A stretch of DNA of 64,000 nucleotides from Dipteronia dyeriana (Eukaryota > Streptophyta > Magnoliopsida > Sapindales > Sapindaceae). Position numbers and translations under genes: made by a program. Positions 35,520 through 46,988 of the stretch are shown piece by piece. The notes beneath the pieces are model-generated. The model had not been told where the DNA came from. It saw nothing but the letters and a program-made list of their open reading frames with translations, and did no database searches. The stretch covers positions 17,067,291 through 17,131,290 of the forward strand of contig CM065301.1 of NCBI GenBank assembly GCA_032871835.1. The letters are read 5' to 3'. Position 1 is the stretch's first letter. Each line of letters opens with the position of its first letter.

Positions 35520-35990
35520 AAGCTGAGGACTCTCAAGGAAGAACTATGGATCCCTTCCTCTTTAGATGTTTTGAAGTTCAATGTTGATGGCTCAGCTAGT
35601 GGATCACCCAAAAATGCATGCATTGTTGGGGTGTTGCGTGACTCAAAAGGTAAGGTAATGTGCATGTTTTCGTGCTTTGTAGGTGTCCAAAATTCCAATA
35701 CTTCAGAAATCTTAGCTATTCAAAAGGCTATCAACTTGTGTTCTTCTGGTCCATTTGTCGTTGGAAAAGGGATCATTATAGCAAGTGATTAGAGTGTTGC
35801 GATTTCATGGATTTATAGCGGATGCCTTGATAATATAGATTACATTTATGATATTCACGATAAGATGAGAGTTCTAGAGAAGGTCGCAATAATTTTCAAC
35901 TCAAGATTAACCAATTCGATAGCGGATACATTAGCTAAAAGAACTTCTAATTTAGAAGAGGTTTTATTGAAGCTCTTGAATATTCCTAGT
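35520..35990 (+). pseudogene. LINE-encoded RNase H domain
   Basis: Ribonuclease H-like fold at the LINE C-terminus. The acidic residues are all visible: FNVDGSASG, NTSEILAIQKA, IIIASD and NSIADTLAK. One in-frame TAG follows IIIASD at about 35791. Plant L1 lineages with an RNase H domain are known. Confidence 0.8.
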
Positions 35991-36259
35991 TATGTTCTAG
36001 TTTCTTGGATTATGTTGGAGGGTGAATGTTGTTGCTTTGTCTCCCGTTGGGATTGCTTCTTTGGGTGGTTTCCATTTTTGGGTTTGTTGTTGGGTCTTTG
36101 TTGTCTGCTTTTGTTTGTTCAGGTTCTTATGCTTTTGCGTTTTTGTTTTGGCTCATCTTGTGTTAGGCTCTTGCCTGTGTTGTTCTTGTAGGTTTTGGCA
36201 TTTGATTGTAGCTTGTTGGATCCTTTGTGGCTCTTGCAATAAATTGCCGTTTTAAAAAA

Positions 36260-37575
36260 AATATACATATCTATCATTCATAGAATCATATTTTTGAAGG
36301 AAATGTATGTTTATAAATAGAATAAGATTTATTTATTTATTTATTTATTTTTATGTCTCATTTTCTTTCTTTTCATAACTATTCAAGCAGAAATCATTAA
36401 AAACACTATATTTTTCTCTTCTTCCTTTCATTTCCTCGTTAACTTATTATTTCCTTTCTTCTCTTTTCCTTTAAACCAAACATAGTGTTGATGACGTGAA
36501 TGTATATAATATTTGGTCGAACAACTAAGTCAAACAATTCTTTTCGATTTGAACTTCTGTGGATTTTGTTTGTATTTAAGTTCTAAAGTAGATAATTGAA
36601 ATATCCTCCGGCTTTAACATAATTTCAAGTTGAAATCAACAAAAGAGAAGGAGTGTTCAGCAAATCTTCAGAACTGCATGTATCAATTTATAATTAGATC
36701 AAACATAGAGGACTGTTAAAATTGAACCCAAAAGAATTTGATTATTAATCTATGAAATTGATCGCTTCGAGGCCTTGGGTTTACGAAACTAACCCGAAAT
36801 TCATCGGATCAAAGTGAAAGATGAATAGAGCAGTCGGGTCCGGGTTGAGCTCGAGAGTGACGGGGCGTCTGTGAAGTTTTCTGTAAATTTTTAAAGTTAT
36901 AATAAACAGCCAAAGTTAGGGTTTCTCACAATTCTCTCCCAAAACTCATGTGATCAAACCCTCAAAACCACTAAAATTTACATACCCTTGTTCCCTCTTC
37001 TTTCTTTTTTCATTTTCACGTCATACAATCGTACTTCAATTTTCCTACACATGGTACTCTCTGTCTCTCTATCTATGACTAATTATTTCGAGTGATTTCT
37101 GAGACTTAAGTAGTGGGTTTTGTATTGGTATTACTTTCAGCTCCATAAACTTTGAATTTTGTTATTTTTCTCTTTTTATCTGTTTTCGTGTTCATGCTGA
37201 CTCGGTATTTGTTTCTGGTTGTAGGTGAATTTTGGAGTGAAGTCTTTAGAACCTGAAATTGCGGGAATTCAGTTGCATTATATGCATGTAGCACTTCAAC
37301 ATGACGGGTTCTTCAAATTGTTGGGTATTGTTGTTTTAAAATTTAAAATTCTTGAGTTTTTTGTTTTTGTATTTCTCAATTGTGATTTCCTAGAATTTTG
37401 CTGATAAATGTTTCCCCATGTTATTTAGATTTTTTTTTTTTTATACATAATTTATAATAATCATAACAATGTAAACTATGTGCAGATTGCATCAATGAGA
37501 ATAAGAAATGAGTGTATGACTAATGCATAATTGATTCTCAACATAGCAAGAATTTCAGACTGTAGTATTATTCAT
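36260..37575 (+). promoter_or_regulatory. FRS3 upstream region and probable 5' UTR
   Basis: Holds a (TTTA)n run at 36329-36353 and pyrimidine-rich tracts. The 5' leader is probably spliced: the acceptor TATGTGCAG ends at about 37485, 90 bp before the start codon; the donor may be GTAGGTGAA near 37222. Transcription start not determined. Confidence 0.5.
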
Positions 37576-40500
37576 ATGGATGTTGAAGTGATTCAAGTTG
37601 AAGGAGACATGGGTCATCATGGTGTCTCAGATGATGGAGACGCCGAACCCAATGAAGTTGTGGAAGTCAACAATGCTAAGAATTCCTCGTCCCATGGTGA
37701 TGAGGATGGAATTCTCGAGCCATACCTGGGTATGGAATTTGATACTGAAGATGCTGCCAAGACTTTCTATGATGAGTATGCTAGACGCATGGGTTTTAGT
37801 TCCAAAGCTAGTCAGCATACCCGTTCCAAAGCTGATGGGGCAACTGTTGCCCGGGAGTTTGTGTGTGGTAAAGAGGGTTTGAAAAAAAGACATGCCGATA
37901 GTTGTGATGCAATGCTTAGGATAGAGTTAAAGGGTCAGGATATATGGGTCGTTACAAAATTTGTAAAGGAGCATAACCATTCTTTGGTTAGTCCTAGTAA
38001 GGTGCATTACCTTCGTCCCCGCAGACATTTTGCTGGCACTACAAAAAACATGGCTGAAGTTTACCAAGGGGCGGGAATTGTACCAAGTGGTGTTATGTAC
38101 GTGTCCATGGATGGTAACCGTGCATCTGTAGAGACAAATAATCGTGTAGGTAGGACCACTCCCCACATGGAGCACCAGCTTAAGAACACTGGGGCGTTGA
38201 ATTATGTTGTCAGGTCTGCTAACAGGAAGAGGACATTAGGAAGGGATGCTCAGAATTTGCTGGACTACTTCAAGAAAATGCAGGCGGAAAACCCTGGTTT
38301 CTTTTATGCAATACAACTTGATGATGATAATCGCATGGCCAATGTATTTTGGGCTGATGCAAGGTCAAGGACAGCTTACAGTCACTTTGGTGATGCAGTT
38401 ACATTGGACACCATGTACAGAGTATATCAGTATAAAGTGCCATTTACCCCATTTACAGGAATAAATCATCATGGTCAGATGATTTTGTTTGGTTGTGCTC
38501 TTCTACTAGATGATTCTGAGGCTTCTTTTGTTTGGCTGTTCAAGACATTCCTTACAGCTATGAATGATCGTCAACCAGTCTCTATAACCACTGGTCAAGA
38601 TAAAGCCATACAGACAGCAGTTGCTCAGGTGTTACCAGAAGCTCGTCACTGTATCAGTAAATGGCATGTCTTGAGAGAGGGCCAGGAAAAGTTGGCCCAT
38701 GTATGCCATGCACATCCTAATTTTCAGGTAGAGCTGTACAATTGCATCAACTTGACCGAAACCATAGAGGAGTTTGAATTGTCTTGGAGTTCAATCCTTG
38801 ATAAATATGATCTCAGGGGACATGATTGGCTTCAGTCATTGTATAATGCTCGTGCTCAGTGGGTTCCTGTGTATTTTAGAGATTCCTTTTTTGCGGCAGT
38901 ATCACCCAATCAAGGATTTGATGGTTCCTTTTTTGATGGTTTTGTTAATCAACAGACCACAATACCAATGTTCTTTAGGCAGTATGAAAGGGCTTTAGAG
39001 AACTGGTTTGAGAGGGAGATAGAAGCAGATTTTGATACAATTTGCACAATGCAAGTCTTGAGGACGCCATCACCTATGGAGAAACTGGCAGCTAACTTTT
39101 ATACAAGGAAAATATTTGCAAAATTTCAGGAAGAGCTTGTTGAAACTTTTGTGTACACTGCAAATAGAATTGATGGTGATGGAGCTATCAACACATTCAG
39201 AGTTGCAAAATTTGAAGATGATAACAAGGCTTATATTGTTACATTAAATTATCCGGAAATGAGAGCAAACTGCAGCTGCCAAATGTTTGAGTATTCAGGC
39301 ATTCTCTGTAGGCATGTTTTGACAGTTTTTACTGTCACAAATGTACTTACGCTTCCATCTCATTACATCTTGAAACGATGGACAAGAAATGCAAAAACTG
39401 TGGCTGGAATAGATGAACAGAGCGGGGAGCTAAATGGTCACGAGTCTCTAACATTGCGTTACAACAATCTATGTCGGGAAGCTATCAAGTATGCAGAGGA
39501 TGGGGCAATAGCTGTAGACACTTATAATGCTGCACTAAGTTGTCTTAGGGAAGGTGGGAAAAAGGTTGCTGTTGTGAAGAAAAATGTCGCTAAGGTTGCA
39601 CCGCCAGGTTCACAGGTTAGTGGTGCTGGTTATGATGACAGGAAGACTTCTACATCTGCTCCAGATGGCACTCCATTGTTATGGCCTCGGCAAGATGAGA
39701 TGACAAGGCGATTTAATCTTAATGACTCTGGTACTCCAGTACAGCCTGTTTCTGATTTGAATCTGCCACGTATGGCACCTGTGTCCCTACATAGAGACGA
39801 TGGTCCTTCTGATAACATGGTATGAAAAAGAAATCTTTGCATCGTGTCATATGTTCCTTTTATCTGTTATATTGACCGGTCTTTTGTATATGGCCTTTTT
39901 TCTTATAGGTGGTTCTTCCTTGTCTAAAGTCAATGACTTGGGTGATGGAGAATAAGAATTCAACACCAGGGAATAGAGTAGCTGTGATTAACCTGAAGGT
40001 ACACATCTAATCAACTGAACCTAAATAGCTATTTGGAATTGTTGTTTCATGCGCCATCTCAAGTTGGGAAGTAGTTTGTCTAACAATTGATAAACTAGTG
40101 TAGTTGTTTAATATGTTGACTTTAGGATATGTTTAAACTATTTGATATTTTGTTGGCCTGAGCCTTCATAGAATTTTCATTTGCTCAGCTTAGGTTGAAT
40201 GAACGACTACTTGGCTTTCGTAATTCTGTGGCTGCTTATTTGACAGCTGAAATGGGGATTATATATCTCTGTGTATATGTAAATTTGCTTCATTTATTGT
40301 CACTACAGTTGCAGGATTATAGCAAGACGCCATCAGCAGAATTGGAGGTTAAGTTTCAGCTCTCTAGGGTCACACTGGAACCCATGTTGAGGTCTATGGC
40401 TTATATTAGTGAGCAACTTTCAACCCCAGCTAACAGGGTTGCCGTCATCAATTTGAAGGTATGGAATTTCAATTCTAGACCTATATCACATAAACCTAAT

Positions 40501-43500
40501 TATTTGATGTTGTGCACAAACAGATGTGATATTTCTTTATCTATTTTTATGCATGAAGATAATTTATGAAATGCCTCTGTTCTAATACCTATATGACTAG
40601 GTTATTTGGAACCCAATATTTTGGAATAAGGTCCAGGCGTACTTCAGCTCTTGTTTTTTCTGATAGAGTCAATTTGCCATTGACATTCTACCCTATTGAT
40701 AGGACTGATAGAATTTGGCATGGGATGGCATCTTAGGTTTGATTTGCAGAAGTGGTCTAATAATGAATAGTCCAAGCAATAACTTGTATTTTGCAAGGTA
40801 GTTTCTTCTGCCATATTCTCAAGGAGGAGACAAAAAGAGGCATTAAGCAGTCAATTAAAATAACATTTGGAAGAAAATTCCTAAATGTTCAAGTGGTCTT
40901 GATCTTGTAACCTTCATCAGATTGAATGGGCCTCTCTTTCAATCAAAGAGAATAGAATACAAAATTGATCAGTTTCTTGTTCATTCATGTTTCTAAAAGA
41001 AAGGTTCCAACGCCATTGGAAAGGAACAATAAACAATCATACTGGCTAGAGTCTGATAGCTGATAAAGACATGGGATAAATAACAGAAGAGTTATTGTGC
41101 CACTTATCTTCCCAATTTCAAATTCTTTCTCCCTTAATTACAACCTCACATGTGAAACTTATTGCTGCCCTGAGCAGTAGAAACTCTTGGACAACTGCTT
41201 GAGTTTCTAACATAAAGACCATTCATTAACATGAAGACCATACGTCAAGTTATGGAAAACCAAAAAAGAATTTGAACTTAAATTGTTATAAGTAGTTGTA
41301 TCTGATAATGCAAGATTGTTATGTTGCTTGATTTATTCTCTTATTCTTTCAATTTGTTTTTCGTTTACTAAATATGTTTTCTTGTCATTTCAGCTTCAGG
41401 ATACTGAAACAACTACAGGAGAGTCGGAGGTTAAATTTCAGGTGTCTAAAGATACATTAGGAGCTATGTTGAGATCAATGGCCTACATTCGAGAGCAGCT
41501 TTCTATTGATGTAAGCTTTCTCTCCCTATTCTTGTTATCACCATCTTTGTGGTGGATGGATTACAAAAATGTATTAACTATAATGGTGAATTGGTGATAT
41601 ACTGTTTCCTTTCTTAAAGGAGTGTGTTTTCTTCATTATTTTATTGTTTTTATTCTTTGAAGTGTCTGCCTAATAATGAAGGTTTTCCGTTTTCACATTA
41701 GCGTTTCAACAGAGTTTAAGGCACATTAAAAAGGAGTTTTGTCTTTGAAGATAGTGATGGGGACACTTTTTTTTTTCCTGATTAAGTCTTCCAATTCTAT
41801 AAGAGATGGATGTCAAACCTTGCTGATCATTTTATAAATTAATGTCTCTAAAATACTTCTGTGTCTTTTCCTTCTTTGGGTTTGGCTGTGAATGATTTTA
41901 AATGGATAATACTCTGGTTTGGGCAGGGAGATTCAAATGGTAATGCTATGTAGTCTAACTTTTTAGATCCATAATGGGTCGAATTTGACAACCTTGATTC
42001 AAGCTTATTATATATCCGTCCATTTTCTATTTAAATGCAAAAGTCTCATCATAAACAGACCTGATACCATCAGAACTAGAAAAGGTACAAGACAATTATG
42101 CTCAATTCTTCTTTTTCGAAAAGTAATTCAGCAGGCCTGTTAATCTTCTTTTCCATCAGTCTTATTGCCGTTGTCGGACATCAACTAAAAGGCTGGATAC
42201 ACAACTTTTTGTTAATTCATGGTTAATATAGAATTTTATATTCCATTCATTAAGGCACTAGGGTGTAACAATTGTCTGCCCTTTAGATGAGCTATTCCAG
42301 GCAAAGGACAAAGAAAAATTTGAAACCGTATTGTAGCCATGAAAATAGAATCAAATTTACTAATATAGGGCTTATTGCTATATTCTGGAGTATCTTGTTT
42401 AGCCATTGGTAGATGTGCTTATCTGTCACTCTGTGAGAGTGACACTATTACATTTGTAGACTGCATCTTTTGATGATAGTGGAAGCTGTTCAATGAATTT
42501 TTCCTCCCTAAAGTAGCAAATTCACGACCAAGCTCCAATGCTTTTGGTCCTAGGTGAAGCCAAAAAATATCAGGTTTTTTTAAAAAGTGGTACATTGCTT
42601 ATTTGGAAGTGGGAACATTAACTTATTAATCTATTATCTTTTTAAACATGTAACTATTAAATAAGTTCATTAAATAGTTTTATCCTTTTGTAACATCCAA
42701 CTGTGTGGAAGGTTCAAAAGACTTGCATGCGTGCTTCTTCGTATTGGTTATTATTTTCAAATAATGTCCAGTTATTCATTGATATGATAAAAAATAACAT
42801 GTGAAAATAGTGTCAACTGGATGGACAAGGAATTCTGGGACATCTTCACAGGTAAAATTGTACTTTGATTTGATAGTGTCCTCCATGGAAATCCTTGGCC
42901 ACCTATATGCATAGTGTCAGAGAGGTGTTGGTATCTATATTGATGCAAACACAGCATGGGCTGCTCTTAGTGATGTAGTCACTGATTGTATGTTATCTAT
43001 ATACATACAATACTTCCATCTAGCTATACCGCTCTGTTTTAAGAAAAACCAATTAATTGTCGTAACTGGCGTTACTTTATTGAAAGCCGTCATCTGTGTG
43101 AATACAAATGGCATGCAATATCTGGTTAGTGAACGTGTCAAAAACAAGTATCATGTCAAATGCTTAAAGATGGTGTAGCAATTTTGGGGAAGAATGTGCT
43201 AATCATCTATGTTTACAATATTAAGTTTGTTGTCGATGGCTTATGTTATTTGACAATTGTTATAAAAAAATAAAAAAATATTTTGGACTGCTTGTTTCTT
43301 TTTTGGTTCTCCTTATATTAAAATCCTGTTTTATTAATATAAAAGTAAGCTCTTAATATGAACCCGTCTTCTATCCAAGGTGAACTGGTACTTCATTTTC
43401 GTATACTTATCAGTAAAAATTTGCTGTTTTCTGTTGAAACTACTTTCATATATTCAGAGGAAAAAAAAACCTTCAGGAACTCACTGAAAATCTGTTGCGT

Positions 43501-44687
43501 GTTTTCTATTTATAAAATTCTCCTTGCTCTCTATATCATTTATTTCTCTATATCCTCGCACTTAATGATTGTTGCCAGTGATTAGACAGAGTGGTCTTGT
43601 TGTTTCTCGTCCAGCAGAGGCCAGACTGAAATAATTATGGGAAACAAATCACTGGAATCATTTTATCTTTTTCTTTTCTGCCATTTTGTTTTCCATATCC
43701 TGAGGGATCGCTCATTGTTATTTTTGTCCTCTGTTAGTTATTGCATTACATTCTTTTCACATCTACAGTATTGCTTAGTAAATAACTACATCAATTTGAA
43801 GTTTCATATTGAATGGAGCACCATTTCGTAAAAGTGTTATTTGTTATAATAATATAATGATTACTAATCCTGGATGAGATATTGTGGCTTGTTAAAACTC
43901 TATGACTGTAAATTGGCAATATTGTTTTGGTTCTCTATGACAGTTTTCTTCATAACATGGATCACTTCGAGTACTTGGTAAATGCAACACTTGTATTTTC
44001 ATTTTTTTTGTGAGGCAGCCTGTTAAATGTTATAATAAAACCAGTCCAAAAGTAAATATGGTTAGGACTATGATGTAAATATTATATTAGACCTGTTTTA
44101 GCAAAACCAGTCTAAAATTAGTACTTAGGTTGGCAAGTTTATGAAAATTCTATTATGATTGGCGATTTTAGACTGGTTATCATGTGTAAGGAAGTGTGAC
44201 CTACAGTATGCAGTAGCATATTCAATACATGACTATTAAAACAAGATTAATTGGGACCGGGGCATAAATATTATTGTTTTTAACTTTTTGTGAACATCCA
44301 AGTAATGAGGTTTATTTATTTAAACATGAAGCCTAGTTGAGATAGGATACTGATGTTACTATTCTAATACTGTTATTTTTCGTTCATTTTTATTCAATTG
44401 GGTCAAGTAGTGAGCAGTATCACCTTTTTACTGTGAACTTTTTGTGACCAATCAAATTTGGAATTATCACAATTGTTGCATTCATCAAATTTTAAGTGAC
44501 TGCTTCTGTTCATTCAATTTCTAAAGAATTTCACTTGGCTTTCAAGGCATTATGTGGGTATAGGATCAATGATTTGTTGTCCTTTAAATTACTTATAGAT
44601 TTTAGAATATTCTCTGATCAGAGAGGATTTTTGTTTTTGCAGGCTGACCCCCATTCAGAGCCTTTACCAAAGAAGCAACGAAAGTAA
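37576..44687 (+). CDS. FRS3: FAR1-RELATED SEQUENCE 3-like transcription factor
   Basis: Nuclear FAR1/FHY3-family protein, domesticated from a MULE transposase; the family regulates light-related transcription. Coding exons 37576-39819, 39909-39998, 40309-40458, 41394-41510 and 44643-44687, all GT-AG and phase 0, give 881 aa. FAR1 DNA-binding domain at residues 65-137 with C97, C110, H133, H135; MULE core with D278 (LDTMYR) and D342 (GQDKA); SWIM finger C566, C568, C578, H580 (CSCQMF...LCRH). The C-terminus is built from exons 2-4 with repeated RVAVINLK and LRSMAYI.EQL modules and ends PKKQRK, a possible nuclear signal. ATG 37576 ([10 protein letters not shown]) is preferred to the in-frame ATG at 37531 because it follows an acceptor and matches the family start. 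The exon-for-exon match to Arabidopsis FRS3 is from memory of the family. No lesions seen. Confidence 0.93.
39999..40308 (+). other. FRS3 intron 2
   Basis: 310-bp GT-AG intron. Nothing beyond ordinary intron sequence seen. Confidence 0.8.
40459..41393 (+). other. FRS3 intron 3
   Basis: 935-bp intron separating the two repeated C-terminal exons. The acceptor is TTGTCATTTCAG. No embedded element recognised. Confidence 0.8.
41511..44642 (+). other. FRS3 intron 4, 3.1 kb
   Basis: Long last intron, donor GTAAGC and acceptor TTTTTGCAG. AT-rich unique-looking sequence; no transposon ends or embedded gene recognised. A read-through frame ends 87 nt past the donor at 41597. Confidence 0.75.
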
Positions 44688-45778
44688 ATCCATTTTAATT
44701 TGTTTGGTATTACAGATGTGTTTCACTAAATTATTTCCGTGGATGGAAAGTATGTTCACCAAATTTTTGATTTACCAGATTCACTCAGCTGGGGTTTCTT
44801 GTTTAGCTCTTTTTATTGGTTAGCCTTCTTTTCTCATTTTTAGATTTTTCTTTATTTCCCTGCATCATCTTTGTGTAAACTTGTGTACCATACCTGTAAA
44901 TTTATTGTATCCGATTCAGAAATACAAGGCATCAAAGAAGTGTATTTAAGGTTTAATCTAGACTACACTGTATCTCACCTTAGAAATAGTTGACACTATT
45001 AGTTATTTAGTTTATGTATTTATTATAGCTTGTCTTGAATAGGGAGGGACTCCAATTTTTTGATTTTTTTTTTCAGATAGGTGTGAATGCGTAATGAGCA
45101 ACCAATCTTGCAACAATCATACTGATATGTATTTGTGGGTATATTTCATCCATGAAAGCCCTGGTATAGTACTTTAGACAATCCCAAGGACAAATTTTGT
45201 CAAAAACATAAAAGTCTGTTCCACGATACTGTAGATTCGAGTTCTCCCCCTCCCTAATTTATATAGTACCGTAATACTTAAAAAGTGTGAGACTTGTTCA
45301 GCAATTGCCCAAAATCATTTGTCCAAGTCGAGGCCCACTATCAATCCTGCCTTTTATTTCCTCTTTTTGGTGACTATATATCAGTTTATGTTGAGGAATT
45401 GTTCAAACCATTTACGTCACTCAAAATAAACTGTTTGAATTATATATATTGAATTATGTGATGAACTGGGAAAAAACATAATTTCATATAAGTTTTTTAT
45501 ATGTATATACTGATCGATGGTCAGCTAAAAATAAAACAAGGAAATAAACAGATGTTTTAATTTAGTATAATAGTATTAGATTTAATTTATTATAAAAAGG
45601 TTATTATTTTGTATTAATATATCAACATTAATTTTTGGGTTTATTTGGAGAAATTCGTTGACTAAATTAGGTTTCATCATTTTATTATGTTGTTATTTAT
45701 TACAATGACAAAAATAATAATTGAATGTATTAATTAAGATTTTATTTGAATGAATGATATAATAAAATAAAAAATTAA
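44688..45778. other. 3' flank of FRS3
   Basis: 3' UTR and intergenic sequence. No gene seen. Possible polyadenylation contexts exist in AT-rich sequence but none is decisive. Confidence 0.5.
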
Positions 45779-46193
45779 GCTTTTACGTACAAATAATTTG
45801 GGAAAAGATTCTCAAAAAAGCCTAAGAAAGTGGTCCACATGACAATACAACACTTTTTTTATCGTCCAAAAATTCTTAACTAAATAACAACCTAACAAGA
45901 AAAGAAGAAAAAATAATAGAACTATTTTAGCTTAAAGTTGGTTCACATAGAATTAATATATTTTATATCGGTTTGAACTATAATATAAATTCTTTTATAT
46001 ATATATATGAACTTTTTTTTAGATGTAATTGTATCAGTTAAAATAGTTTTATTATTTTATCTTTTTTTCTGGTTCGGTTGTTATTTAATTAAGAGTTTTT
46101 GGATGATAAAACAAAAAGTGTTTGTATTGTCTAATGGACCACTTTCTTAGGTTTTTTTTAGATTCGTTTTTCAAATTATTTTTACTTAAAAGT
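45779..46193. mobile_element. Foldback element (MITE-like) between FRS3 and SERRATE
   Basis: Inverted arms of about 100-130 bp: CTAAGAAAGTGGTCCA near 45821 pairs with TGGACCACTTTCTTAG near 46136-46151, and CAAAAATTCTTAACTAAATA with the reverse complement of 46087-46107. Outer ends CTTTTACGTACAAATAATTT and CTTTTAAGTAAAAATAATTT. Target duplication not resolved. Confidence 0.7.
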
Positions 46194-46225
46194 GTAACAA
46201 GTATTATCATGATTTTTTTTTTGTC

Positions 46226-46375
46226 AAGTTAAAGTTGGTTTACATATAAGGAATTAATATATTTTATATCAGTTTAAATCGATAATATAATTATATATAG
46301 AATTTATATTATAGTTCAAACCGATATAAAATATATTAATTCTTTATATCTGAACCAACTTTAACTTATATAATA
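46226..46375. repeat. 150-bp near-perfect hairpin
   Basis: AGTTAAAGTTGGTT near 46228 pairs with AACCAACTTTAACTT near 46355-46370, and AATTAATATATTTTATATC with GATATAAAATATATTAATT. One half of it also occurs inside the preceding foldback (about 45930-46000). A 22-bp perfect palindrome centred on TTCGAA follows at 46389-46410, then a TA run at 46414-46446. Confidence 0.8.
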
Positions 46376-46411
46376 GTCCACATACAATTATATCGGTTCG
46401 AACCGATATAA

Positions 46412-46446
<35 letters not shown>

Positions 46447-46449
<3 letters not shown>

Positions 46450-46988
46450 CGAACCATTGCAACTTTGAATCTTTCATTTTCTATATTAGAATAACCTATT
46501 AAATCAAACCGGAAGCTGATTTTTCTTGGATGAACATGGAAAAATGTAACACCCAACATTTCATACTAGAATAACAGGACCAGCATTCACAAAGGTTTCA
46601 CTTCTCCCATCTTATTGTCCAAAACAGAATATTCACTTAGCTCTTCGCGACCAAGATTGGAGGAAAACAAAAAAATACAAAAAAAGATCTCCTTAACCAT
46701 AATAATATAAATCCACCCCAAATTTGTAATCATAATCTCTTTTAATGTCAGCTAAGAGCATGGGGCAAACGAAAGAATACAGAGTTGAACTACTGACAAG
46801 TGACGAACATGTTGCTCACCACCTATTGCACCATCAAAAGAAGCACCATTAGCACAGCGTCACAAGTCAGCAAGAAATTCACAACCTAGCCTGGTTGTGG
46901 TTGCTTCAATGATCTGATCACTAGATTATAAACCAACCCTCTGAAACAAACATCCCAAATTCTTTTACCATTCTGCCGCTCTTGATGT
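46447..46988. other. 3' flank of SERRATE
   Basis: Probably contains the SERRATE 3' UTR (minus strand). No other gene seen. Confidence 0.5.

Larger units (their letters stand above)
29457..36259 (+). mobile_element. Degenerate L1-type LINE with RNase H domain
   Basis: Non-LTR retrotransposon remnant, plus strand. Endonuclease core about 30757-31385 (FIQETKLD, NVYAPN, GGDFNMVLDPSRR, RLDCFLIS); reverse transcriptase about 33256-33930 (FRPISLV, LKRVINSVIS, and FTDDTIIF as the DD motif); Cys-rich zf-RVT-like region about 34900-35260; RNase H about 35520-35990. Ends near 36259 in AATAAATTGCCG and a short A run. Many stops and frameshifts make it non-functional. Bases 29457-30740 may be its ORF1/5' part, but I did not recognise a diagnostic domain there. 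Two sister MITEs interrupt the polyprotein at 31479-32027 and 32176-32750. Confidence 0.85.
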
